Shown here piece by piece: positions 1 through 10,190 of a DNA stretch of 64,000 bases. The notes under the pieces are model-generated. The model saw nothing but the letters and a program-made list of their open reading frames with translations. It did no database searches and was not told where the DNA came from. The stretch is from Pseudo-nitzschia pungens (Eukaryota > Bacillariophyta > Bacillariophyceae > Bacillariales > Bacillariaceae): positions 1,674,001 through 1,738,000 of the forward strand of contig CM074767.1 of NCBI GenBank assembly GCA_037355855.1. Direction: 5' to 3'. Both the position numbers and the translations under genes were made by a program. How positions within the stretch are numbered: the stretch's first letter is position 1; the number at the start of each line of letters is the position of its first letter.

Positions 1-1786
1 GTAGTGGTTCTTGCATCCTCATCCTTTTGTTGCCATCCTGGCACTGAAATAAATACGTATAACTTTGGTTTGCTTGGAGGTTTTTCCGTGCTTTCGTCTT
101 ATACTTGAAATCCCTGATAGAAAGAGCTACTTTGGTGTGGATTCGCAAACGATCTTTTATTTCTGTCCAGTAACCTCTGTTGTCCCACTCCAAAAACCGA
201 CCCCCGGCAGTTTCGACTTCGTCGATCAATTGCTCTGCAAGCTCAGCTTGCGTTGTTTGAGAGACAATAGACGGATTCTCGTGTTTGGATTCGATCATGC
301 ACCGAAAGCGCACGTTACCACCATGACACGACAGTGACGTACCCGACCGAAAAACAACATCGTTCAATCTCGGACACTCTATAATGCATACGGCGCCATG
401 ATCGCCTCCTTCAGTCATCTTCATAACCTCTATCGTTCTTCGCAATTTCATCCATTGCTTCAAATATGCTGTTTTAATATTTCCGGTATCGGTCAAAGGA
501 ATCAGTTCAACAGGTATACCAAATCCTTTGACGGAATATTGGAGTTCAATCGTTTCACCTTCGTTGACATAAAATGGAAATTGTTTCGTTATTGTTTTGT
601 TCGGTTCGTATAGAATGATTTTGTGCGAGCATCGATTGTAATCACGAGAACGGTGAAAAATAGTATTGACATGTTTCCCGTTAGGTTGCATGAACCGCGC
701 ATTAAAAATACACACCACAATACGAATTGAAAACGATTGACAAGAAATAATATAACGTACCAACGTGGAATTTCATGCGTTGCATATAGTGAGACAACGA
801 CAAAATAAAAATGGATCGTAACACCTTTGTCATGGGTGTGTCCCGAATACAGAAGTGAATGGAGCTAGTCCGGATGGGTAAATTGTCGTATACTCGCTTC
901 ATAAACATGATGCGATTGAACTTCAGGTTGTGGAGATTGTCTCCCTCAGGCATTTTCGTTCCCGGCCATACGATCGAAGTGATCCCTTTTCTCTGCGTTT
1001 CCACGTCTTCTGATGCTGCCAGCATTGAGTAAATGAGGATCTTCACCTGGTCGCAGAGTGTGCGATGTCAGCAGTGCATGAAAATGGAATGGAATCGAAT
1101 CAACTCAGTGAGTGCGAAAGTCGCGTTAAAATCAATTTTGGATCTTTTTGTGTGAATCCCAAACTTACTCTAGTTACCAAGGGCAACTGCATGCCAAAGC
1201 CACCGACCGATACAAATATTCGTCTCCCACTTCGGTCTCGATAAGGCAGTAATTGTAAGCGACCAGCACGAAAGACCTGCATCTCCTCACGACTGAAATC
1301 GCTCATCTGTACCTGTCGCCTCAACGCGAAGTCTCCGAAGAGCTCCGATAAGATATCCAGGAAGGTGACCATTCTCTTGGCTGCCTTTTCTGCTTCGAAC
1401 AAGGCTGAGCGAAGGAACCTTAGTCTAAAATCGTCACTGTTCACGTAAGTACTTGGAAATTCCTGGCTACGATCGTAGGCTGTCTTGTCCGGTATTCGAT
1501 CGATCTCAATTTCCATATCTCTGAGTGCCTCAGCCACCATCTCGGGAGTTTCTTCGGGAGCAAAGGTCTGTACCCCATGTATTTCCTCGTTGATTGCATT
1601 TCGATCTTTCAGTGATAACTGTAGGAGTTCTTTCGAAAGAATATCGTCTACTTGATCATCCATTCCATTCCGAAGGTCAACGGGATACTTTGATAGTAAT
1701 TCATTGACCTCGTGTGGATTGTCCTCAGAGCCGTCCCTCTGGACCACCTCTAGCGCATTGCCATTCTGAGATTCCATTCTTTGCAT
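1..1786 (-). CDS. CRAL-TRIO-like + DUF6824-type protein, copy A (3' end off window)
   Basis: Three exons on the minus strand: 1786-1169, 1046-761 and 558-1, the last running off the left edge. Both introns are GT-AG (donors GTAAGT and GTACGT; acceptors CAG and AAG) and keep the frame. Exon 1 has an acidic N-terminus, then FRLRFLRSALFEAEKAAKR, like the helical entry of CRAL-TRIO/Sec14 domains, and LLPYRDRSGRR, like the 'D-x-x-GRP' strand. Exon 2 carries EDVETQRKGI. Exon 3 holds GFGIP and then a DUF6824-like module (NDVVFRSG, GGNVRF, GGRFLEW, GYWTEI). Exon order and intron phases match the gene at 5529-7291, so the two are paralogues. The first ATG is at 1786; the reading frame is open a few codons further but without ATG. 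Molecular function is unknown. Lipid-ligand binding is only a fold-based inference, and DUF6824 is known to me only as an abundant diatom module. Confidence 0.72.
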
Positions 1787-3845
1787 CAACAATACAATCT
1801 GGTTAACGTATTTTAGTTCGAAGTTTTCAGTAACAGCTGAATGTAAGTATGGTATGCCTCCGACTGAAGTCCGGTCGATAAGTAATTTACTCTCTCCGTG
1901 TTGACAGCCCTACGTAGATCGTAAATTGAGAGTCAAAAACGAAGTGCTTCTTTACCGAGGATTACCGTACGAGTACTCGTACTCGTATGTGCAGTAAAAG
2001 TAAACCTTACCATTCATACCGGTATGCATTTTGAGTTCTCGTCGAAGTAGTTCGTAAGCTTCAGTTGTCACCACGCATTATCAGATTCAGTGTGCCCCGC
2101 TCGAGAAGCAAGAATGCCAAAAATAAAAAAAGGATTGAAAAACAAATACGAACATAAGAAGAAATGTTTTCCAGACGTAAAAAATAGGAGAACGCACATT
2201 GGATTGAATGATCTAACAAGCGAGTTAAGGAAAGGCACGTACAAATACCGAATAGGGAGTGTACTACAAAATTCCTAACAGCTGTCCGTTGGTTCTACGC
2301 GCCTATGTACTAATTTCTACGTGGACTTGAGGACAGCTGAAGGGAATTTTGTCATATGGCTCAGTTTTGAGATAATATGAAATATGAACTAATTTTAGTA
2401 ACGTTATGTTTCATAGTAAGTTACTTCCAACTATTCGCCAAAACAGAAAGTCATCTTCAATTATGGCACACGTGCTTAAGCAAACTTCGCTCCTTACTTA
2501 TTGAGGAAAGAGTACAGGTGCAAGCCATTGTAGAAATGAGATTCCCAATGATTATCACATCAACAAAGAATCATCTGCATTCAAAAAACAAGAATCGAAA
2601 GAGAATTCTTTCGTTCAGAATAGAAGATTAACTCAATCCAATCACCTTGTAAAATGCTAACCCCATGGATTATGAGTACGTAGTTGTTATCATCACAGGT
2701 GTTGGAAAATATTTAAAATTTCGACAGGACCGTTTTAGAGACATAAAGAACCCTCAGGGATATCTTACTGATAAAACTAAGTGTACGGCGTGTAATTTTT
2801 TTCTTGCGGTAGATATGCCTGTGCATGTTATGTGCTTAGGCCTGACTGACTCTCTCCTTACCTAGAGACCCTCCACACAGGTCATCTCAGAAGTACGAGT
2901 AACTTTACGTAGTAACAAGGAGTCGAGGTAAGGAAGTAGTAGCTTACCGTATGTTTCTATCTGTTGTACGAGAATATCGTACCGTTCGGTATTACGTAAT
3001 ACGAAGTAAGATTACTCGTACTTCGTATTATTCATGGCTTAGCTGGTGGGATACAGTAAGGTCGAGGGGGACTCGTACAACTTCGAGTACAGTCAGTAAG
3101 GTTGGGAGGAATTGTACATAGTCTCTTCATTGTACGGTAATTACGTTGTAAGTTACGTAGAATTCTATGAGGTCACACTTGAACTTTAACTTGTTACAAG
3201 TTTCCAAGTTTCAAGGTGAAAGTAAGGTTACCAGTAATCTTACCGTTTACTGTAGTAGAAGGTAAGTTACTAAGTACGGTACTCTACTGAGTAATTACGG
3301 TATTTTGTTGAGTACTCAAGTAAGTTACGTAAGACCTTACTCAGTACGAAGTTCGAAAGTAAGTTCAACGAAGGTCATGGTAACTGAACCTTAGTTCTAG
3401 ACAAGCAAGATGAAAGTAAGATTACGTAACCTTACCTTACCTGTAACCTTACGTAAAAGTGCAGTAAAGGTTTTAGTGCGTTGTACGATTACGTACGTGC
3501 TAGTGCGCTATCTTTCGTACTCACCGTCTCTTACTGTACGAAACTCATAACTTACCATACTCAATACGGTTACTAGTACTGATGCGTGATTCATAACCGG
3601 TAAGTCTTACGTACCGATATCGAATGCCGACTCACTCACTCATCTCATCAATCAGGATTCTCGCATTTCTCATTCTGCGTCAAACGCCAAATCACTGAAA
3701 GATTTCTACCCAACGCCAACCGCGATCATCCACCGTAGTGCACGACGTAGTGGTCATAACCTTACCGGTAGCACCGTACCAGTACGAAGGAACAGACTCT
3801 CACCGCACCACAAATCAACGAAACCAACCAACCAACCAACCAACA
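1787..3845. other. Intergenic region, rich in GTAAGGTTAC-type motifs
   Basis: No supported gene; the short reading frames here have no recognisable domains. From about 2880 to 3640 the DNA is almost entirely built of short related words (GTAAGGTTAC, GTAACCTTAC, GTAAGTTAC, GTACGAGTA and TACTTCGTA types), for example around 3224-3250 and 3425-3460. The stretch ends 80 bp before the start of the SDR gene. Confidence 0.7.
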
Positions 3846-4787
3846 ATGAGGACCGTCGTTATCGCCATTTCATTCCTAATCGGTGCCGTCATGACAAACG
3901 CCCTTTCCACCTACCCCAAAAAAGTTGTCGTGAGCGGTGCCGGGGGACAAACAGGCAAGTCCCTCTTTCGGAAGTTGCTGGCCGATGAGGACTTTGACCC
4001 CGTTGGACTGGTTCGAACGCAAACGAGCAAGGACGCTCTGCTGGAAGACTGCGGCGACTCTGCCTCCTCGAGAGTGATCGTCTGCGATGTCACCGACGAG
4101 GACGCGGTCCTCGCCGCCTTGGATTGGAACACCGTCGATGCTTTGTGTATCTGTACCTCCGCAACCCCGAGACCCACCGGAGAGATGAACGACCAGGGCA
4201 GACCCGTATTTGGATTTCCCCAGGGAGGAGATCCCGAAATCGTGGACTGGATCGGCCAGAAGCACCAGATCGACGCCGTGAGCAACGCCGCAACCGATTC
4301 AACACGTCACGTCGTCATTTGCTCGAGCATGGGAGGAACCGATCCCGGAAACATGCTCAACGCACTGGGACGATCCATCGATCCCGAGACGGGCGAAGAA
4401 AAGGGAGGAAACATTCTCCTGTGGAAGCGAAAAGCCGAAAAGTACCTCATCGAAAAGGCCGGGGCCGGCAGCGATTCCAATCTCAAGTACACAATCGTGC
4501 ACCCCGGAGGCTTGATCAACGAGCCAGGGGACCAGCGCGAATTGATCGTGGGTGTCGACGACGATCGGGTCTCCTACGGTGGAGAAGACTCTCCCAGAAC
4601 TGTTCCCCGAGAGGACGTTGCCCGGGTCATGATGGAGGCCTGTCGCAACGTGGATGCCTACGGGAACCGATCCTTTGATCTGCGGGCCCACGAACCAAAG
4701 GAGCCGGTCGTGGCCACTGACTTTTCCACACTGCTGGATTCTCTGGAAGGGAAGAATTGCGATTATTCTTTGGGAAAGTCCATGTGA
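3846..4787 (+). CDS. Atypical short-chain dehydrogenase/reductase, NAD(P)-binding
   Basis: Encodes 313 residues, no intron. The protein has a Rossmann entry with the atypical-SDR glycine motif GAGGQTG (residues 31-37), followed by a TGKSLFRKLL helix, an acidic strand end, and the conserved VICSSMGG and IVHPGGL segments of the NAD(P)H-binding, NmrA/ycf39-like group that includes plant chloroplast SDRs. Substrate is unknown. The chosen ATG at 3846 begins MRTVVIAISFLIGAVMTNAL, a hydrophobic leader suggesting entry to the ER and possibly the complex plastid, though no clear ASAFAP-type cleavage motif is seen. The frame is open 36 codons further upstream to an ATG at 3738, but that extension looks like 5' UTR (CAAC repeats and a GTAACCTTAC-like motif). 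The gene sits between two paralogous minus-strand genes. Confidence 0.85.
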   Translation: MRTVVIAISFLIGAVMTNALSTYPKKVVVSGAGGQTGKSLFRKLLADEDFDPVGLVRTQTSKDALLEDCGDSASSRVIVCDVTDEDAVLAALDWNTVDALCICTSATPRPTGEMNDQGRPVFGFPQGGDPEIVDWIGQKHQIDAVSNAATDSTRHVVICSSMGGTDPGNMLNALGRSIDPETGEEKGGNILLWKRKAEKYLIEKAGAGSDSNLKYTIVHPGGLINEPGDQRELIVGVDDDRVSYGGEDSPRTVPREDVARVMMEACRNVDAYGNRSFDLRAHEPKEPVVATDFSTLLDSLEGKNCDYSLGKSM

Positions 4788-5528
4788 GCGATTGGATGGA
4801 ACCAAACGAACTTAGCAAGCAATCAACTCGATTCGAGTCGACTCGATGAGACGACGGATTTTCAAGCGAAGTCTCGTCGAGTGTGAACGAACAATTGGCC
4901 CATCGTTTCTTTGCACTGAGCGCCAAAGAGTAGCTGTTTTCGTACGGATACCGTGCGATTTTTGATATAGCACGAATGCGCTAGATTCCAATCTTCGAAG
5001 AATAAACATGACTAGGATTCATGAAACGATACCCACCAGAAATTATGGGGGACCATTCTCGCCGAAGAATAAAAGAGATTTTTATTAGGAGTATGTTCAA
5101 TAGGTAAATGCGTTAAAGTTTACTTTATGGTTGTGTTCAAATGACGAGGTGCGAGTCAGTTTGTGTTCTGGTCACATAGACATTCTCCTCCAAAGGAAGT
5201 TGGACCGGTTCCAGAAAAACCAGCGACACAAGAACACAAGTCGAACATGCTGTGAGTTAGTGAAGAAAAGACTATCACCAATGACAAAATCTCCCCGAGG
5301 CGACTATGGAAGGCGCGGAAAGAGTTTGTAGCAAACAACGAATCTGTAAGAGCCTAAAACTGGTCGAAGAAAACATCATGTCGTCCCAGAATTCGTTGGA
5401 CCTATTTTTTCCGAGGCCGTGTGATTGGTGGTAGTGTCTCTTTGGTTGAACCGCAAGCTTAGTAAGGTTTGATGTCCGTTTTGATCATTGAAATGAGTGT
5501 GGAAGGAGGCTAACAGTCTAGTCCCAAC
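4788..5528. other. Intergenic region between convergent genes
   Basis: The space between the convergent SDR and copy-B genes. Short reading frames on both strands lack recognisable domains. The region is AT-rich, has few copies of the GTAAGGTTAC motif, and shows no repeat or RNA gene that I can identify. Confidence 0.5.
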
Positions 5529-7291
5529 TCATCCCCACTTTTTGAGAATGTTGCAGTCACAGGCGCTGTCCGAATAGTCCAGCTTTCTCCGCTTCCCGTC
5601 CTGGTTCTGAAAGAGCGATGTATCACTCGCGAAGCTCAGGCAGTTCACTCTGGCGACCAACTTGCTCTTGAAGTCTCTCACAGATACGGCTACCTTTGCA
5701 TGGATTTGGGTTTGGCCCTTGATTTCAGTCCACCAACCCCGCTTCTCCCACTGCAAAAATCGTCCGTTTCTGCTCTTGATTTCCTCAATTATATCCCTGG
5801 TTATGGCCATTTTTTCCACCTGCGAGGCGTTGTGGTGATCTTGCACCTTTGACTGTATTACATTCTGGAACATTGCATTACCTGGGTGACAGGTCAGTGA
5901 ATTGCCAGTTCGAAATATGACATCCGTGGATCTGGGCATCTCGATTACTGAAGAATACTCTTCACTACCGCTTGCCCTCATTGTTTCCAATTTTTTCCTG
6001 ACTCGGAGCCATTGCCTTTGATAGCCTGTCTTGACATTCCCCGTCCCAGTCATGGGGATCAATTCCAATGGAAGCCCATAACTACGACCAGCGTATTGTA
6101 GCTCTGTTATTTCTCCTAGAAAGCGCATATTAGTCAAAATCATAAGCAAGAGTTCTACTCCAGCATTCAATGCTCAACCGGAGATCGAAAATAGCAAAAG
6201 CACGGTACTCAGTACTCACCAACGTGAAATTTTGTTCGATTCCTAAAATTGCTCATACACACGGAAACCATGGTTCGGAGCACATGAAAATATGGCTTGT
6301 CCGGCAAAAAGAGGTGACAAGCACAAATTCTAATGGGAGATGACTCCATCAGTTTTGTCATGATTTTCATTTCATTAATTTTAGGCAGGGGTGCTTTAAT
6401 GTTTCCATTCCCAGGCCAAGTGACATGAACCAAACCTTTTTGTTGACTTTCCACGTCATCACCCACGGACCACAGCATATATAGACAATATTTCGCCTGT
6501 CGAAGATTGACGCCAAAGAGAATTGTGAGGTACAAAGCCGATCTCATCGTGAGAGGTATGGTTATATTGATAAAATCATTCTAATCGAGCATATTCTGCA
6601 TAGAACAAAGTGAAACACAGAAGAGCCTGCATATGTTTCACACTGGTCATCATCTCACAGTATGCTCCATGAACTTCGCACCTCGCACGATCACACGCAC
6701 CCTAAATTCTGGGGTTCCCGTTTGGCAACCGAAATCATCGACCCAGACAACGACCGGCCTTCCACTTCGGTCGCGGTATGGTAACAGCTGGACAGGCCCA
6801 GTCCGTATAATTTTCATCTCTTCCACAGAGAAATTCGTGGTCTGAACTGGTTTCACTAGGACTTCCGTTCCGAAAAGGTATGCCATGAGGTCCAAAAACT
6901 TCAACATTCGAATCGCAGCTTTTTTCGCGTCAAAGAGATCGCAGCGAAGAAAGCGTAGACGAAAATCTCGAGTGTTCACATAAGTCTCTTCGAATTCCTG
7001 ACTTTTTAGATAAGCGGCCTTCAGCAGATCGTGATCCGATATTCTTTTGATTTCCGAGTCAAGTTCGAGAAGAGCGGACGCCAGAAGTTCCGGGCTCTCC
7101 TTGGGCGCCAACAAACCGACGCCATGGATCTCGTTAGTCAATGCGTTTCGTTCTGCGATAGAAAGCGCCATGAGTCCTTTCGAAACGATGTGGTCGATAT
7201 CGGAAGGAGAGAGCTTATTTCGCCTGTAATTCGAATGTAGAGGTTCATCCTCAATGGGAGCAGAACCAAATGTATGAGGGCGGACGGTCAT
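5529..7291 (-). CDS. CRAL-TRIO-like + DUF6824-type protein, copy B
   Basis: Complete three-exon gene: exons 7291-6701, 6496-6220 and 6115-5529, about 484 residues. Donors are GTGCGT and GTGAGT, acceptors CAG and TAG, phases 0 and 1, the same phases as copy A. N-terminal part: a segment of the SIAERNALTNEIHGVG type, followed by FRLRFLRCDLFDAKKAAIR and LLPYRDRSGRPV, reminiscent of the CRAL-TRIO N-lobe and core. Middle: DDVESQQKGLVHVTWPG. C-terminal part: a DUF6824-like block (TDVIFRTGNSLTCHPGNAMF, NGRFLQWE, GWWTEI). The start is the ATG at 7291; the codon before it is GTG. The C-terminus is cysteine- and lysine-rich. No catalytic motif is visible. A signalling or regulatory role is speculation. 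Confidence 0.78.
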
Positions 7292-7520
7292 CACTGTAGG
7301 TTGGCACTAATGCTATTGTTGCGCATTCTTTGATGGCGAAGTAAGTTAGGGGGAAAAGAAAATTTTTCATCGACACTGGGGAGCAACTTTGGAAGCTCTT
7401 GGTATGTCGGGGCCTTCTCGGTTTTACTTTGTTTTCAGATGCTTGTTCGAACTATGACCCCCTGGTTCAAACTAAGGTTACGACGTGTCGTTGTTCCAAG
7501 CCACGAAAAACTCAATTAAA
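7292..7520. other. Upstream region of copy B
   Basis: AT-rich spacer between the start of copy B and the first inverted-repeat element. No gene or repeat recognised. Confidence 0.4.
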
Positions 7521-7927
7521 TGAGTGATTCCCGGAATTACATATCGGAGTATTACATATTAGCTTTCCCGGAATTAATAAACACATATAAAAATTGCGCA
7601 CCCAACGGAAGAACTAGATTTGTCTCAACGCACGAGGCCTATTTTGGAATTTGGAATCTTGTCCAAAGAAACCAAAATCCTCTATTAACTGCCAACCGGC
7701 GCATCTACTTATTTTTTGTCCGCGTCGTCACACATGTTTGATTACACGTGTCAAATTTTTGATTTTTAAATTCCATCTATTTTTATGCACGCTTGTAGTC
7801 GGACAGACGGCACTACAAGGTTATATGAACATTTGAATCAGATATACGAGTCTGGTTATTCCGGGAATGTTTTTTACCTAAGATATGAACGCCTAAAAAC
7901 GTAATATGTAATTCCGGGAATCACTCA
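7521..7927. repeat. MITE-like element with perfect 24-bp terminal inverted repeats
   Basis: Positions 7521-7544 and 7904-7927 are perfect reverse complements (24 bp; both begin TGAGTGATTCCCGGAATTAC when read inward). Sub-terminal CCCGGAATTAA near 7585 and TTATTCCGGGAA near 7857 are a second inverted pair. The 407-bp interior is AT-rich and has no plausible coding capacity, which fits a non-autonomous DNA transposon. I see no convincing target-site duplication in the adjoining bases. Confidence 0.65.
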
Positions 7928-8223
7928 ATAAGAACAGTCATGTCTTATCAGCTATCCGCTCAACGACTTCAATGTTGTTCAGTCGGAGACGTTCGGGCAT
8001 CGTGATCTTCCTCTGGTGAGTTTTCCACACGGTCTAAAGCACCTCTTCAGGAACTCCTCTAGCAATCTCTCTAGTACCTTACGCTAAGGTTACTTGTACG
8101 GTACAAGTAAATCCTTACTTGCGCTCCTTGTAAAAACTATACTACTTCGGTACATAATTGTACCGTAATGACTACATGTACGACGTAACACTAGTGATGA
8201 ATCATCCGAATTTGCTCCTTTGT

Positions 8224-8311
8224 TAATCGATTGATGATGATAATTGATGAATCAATTATCATCATCAATCGATTAAAGCGAATGAATGAATCTTCATTCA
8301 TTCGCTTTAAT
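8224..8311. repeat. Two abutting perfect hairpins
   Basis: Positions 8224-8248 and 8251-8275 are perfect 25-nt arms around a 2-nt loop. Positions 8272-8290 and 8293-8311 are perfect 19-nt arms, also around a 2-nt loop. The two palindromes share four bases (ATTA). Arms consist of simple GAT/GAA-type words. No ORF is involved. Confidence 0.85.
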
Positions 8312-8633
8312 GAAAAGAACGAATGAGTGTTTAGTGTTGGGAGATTGCGTTAAGTAACAATACATATTCAACTAAATTCTATAAAAATTCATTTATTGAA
8401 ACACGATAACTTAAGCTCTGTAGTTCAGGCAGGGGTGTGACCCCTGGGATTGGAGCGGGCCAACCGTAAATTTGCCTGGCAATACCCCTGGTTCAGGTTC
8501 GACTACGAAGTAACCTTAATTCGTACCGTATCATCTGTCCCTGGACGACTTTTTTTAAAAATGTTGTTCAGTCGGGGACTTTTGGGCATCCTTGCATTCG
8601 TCTTGTGGTGGATTTTTCTACCGTAATCCACGA

Positions 8634-8861
8634 GTAGGACCGATTTCCCTTGCAATCCCGCCTGCGAGGTTTCAAAGTGGTTCTCGAAAAATCGAGGAGC
8701 TCGACACTAAGAAACATTAGTTAATTTTTAGGATTACAAACCGCACCTCCCCCAGATTACAACAATGCACGCTAAAAAAAGAATCTAAAAAAAGAATCCA
8801 GGCCTCCTCGTACTAATACACTGGAAATCGCACGGAGGATTGCAAGGGAAATCGGTCCTAC
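8634..8861. repeat. MITE-like element with perfect 25-bp terminal inverted repeats
   Basis: Positions 8634-8658 (starting GTAGGACCGATTTCCC) and 8837-8861 are perfect reverse complements, enclosing 178 bp with no coding potential. Just to the left, around 8560-8620, lies a diverged direct repeat of the sequence at about 7970-8030 (shared TGTTGTTCAGTCGG). No clear target duplication. Confidence 0.6.
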
Positions 8862-8892
8862 GGTAAGGTTTATGTCGTGTATGACATCAATA

Positions 8893-9068
8893 AACTTTGA
8901 GTTGCTTGCGCCCAATGAAACCTATTTGTAATAGTGCCCGACTACGGTAGGTTTCATAATTTCAGTAGTTCTCCATACCGGTAGGGAGGCCAGTGGGTTC
9001 TTTTTTTGTAACCCGCACGGATTACAAATACGGTAGGTTTCACGCATGGCACGAGCAACTCAAAGGTT
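8893..9068. repeat. Small imperfect inverted-repeat element
   Basis: The left end from 8893 (AACTTTGAGTTGCT, then TGAAACCTA and TTTGTAAT) is matched as reverse complement by the right end up to 9068 (ATTACAAAT, TAGGTTTCA, AGCAACTCAAAGGTT). Arms are about 40-50 bp with indels, leaving a core of roughly 80 bp. Likely another short non-autonomous element. Confidence 0.5.
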
Positions 9069-9560
9069 AATAGAATCAATCTACCACACGACTCCTCATT
9101 TCCCAGACAGAAACTTTGGTACTAATTTTCTAGACGAATTCATGTACAAAATAAAAAATACGTAGTAGAATACAAACCTTCCTAACAAAGGTGATTGCAT
9201 TGGAAGCAGTTGAAATAGACTTATTCCTGCCACCGATGTCCATCCAACCATTGTGCCCATAGTTTGTTTCTCTGGTGTTATCAAGCCAAGATTGGTTCAG
9301 TAACCTTAGCAGCCAAAATGTATTTGTGAACAATTTCATGTAGAATTGGCTGGTCTCATCGGATTCTTAGAGGGCTACTAGTAGGACATACCGGTATCAG
9401 TTTCATCGATTATTAACGTACAAGTACGTACTGTAATATTTTTTTGATAACAAAAATAAAATGATTAAGTACGAAATCGAATGATGACACACAATAAAGC
9501 GAAATGATTGGGTAGACAATGGTAAGGTTTACCATAATTGTGAATCTCGAACATGAACAT

Positions 9561-10190
9561 ATCGTTTAGTTTAGTGATGGCACTTGGAAAAATCGGCGCA
9601 TATGCGCTTGTTCATTTTGGAGCAATCCTAACTTCTAAAGTATTCATCCAATATCAACAAGTAACCTTAATGGCTTGTTAGAAAGCTCTTACTCTCCTCT
9701 TTCCATAGGTATATGGTTCTATAGACTTCAGAGGTGCTCTTACTGTTGCAAATACTCAACTATCTTTGCACATGAAATTTTTGTATGGGCGCATATGCGC
9801 CGATTTTTGCATATTTTTCCCCTCATGTATTTACTAGTAATGACTAGTTCGATTCATACACCGATTAACCAATAGGACTCATCAGATCAGTAAAAAACTG
9901 ATATTTGACTAATAGGACTGAGAAAATTGTCACCGGACCAAGTGTTCCTGACAACACCTTATGTGCTTTGACTCCTCAGATTAATATCAAATTGAAATTT
10001 GACTAAAACGACTTGGGAAAAAGGATGGTAAGACTAGTCTGATTAATAGCACCATAATTTATTTCAGAAATGGAGTAAAATAAGACTAGTTGGATTAATA
10101 TTTTATTGAAATTTGACTAATTGGACTGAGAAAAAATATGGGAAAATCAACTGTGGCACAGTAGATCCGTCCGCCATCACTAAACGATAG
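9561..10190. repeat. Composite inverted-repeat element with a nested palindrome
   Basis: The ends are imperfect inverted repeats of a TCGTTTAGTGATGGC-type sequence (9561-9581 and about 10170-10190; the left copy has an extra TTTAG). Inside, 9588-9607 and 9789-9808 are perfect 20-bp inverted repeats (AAAAATCGGCGCATATGCGC), each containing the palindrome GCGCATATGCGC. The right half contains at least three diverged direct repeats of a TTTGACTAAtnGGACTgaG motif at about 9905, 10000 and 10120. No coding potential. Confidence 0.5.

Noticed and set aside
2090..2865. Three short plus-strand frames of 60-84 codons
   Set aside because: AT-rich, no domain, no conserved pattern, surrounded by intergenic motifs.
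2880..3640. Possible interstitial telomere repeats (TAAGGTTA-like)
   Set aside because: Units are dispersed and in both orientations, not tandem, and do not match the TTAGGG telomere repeat.
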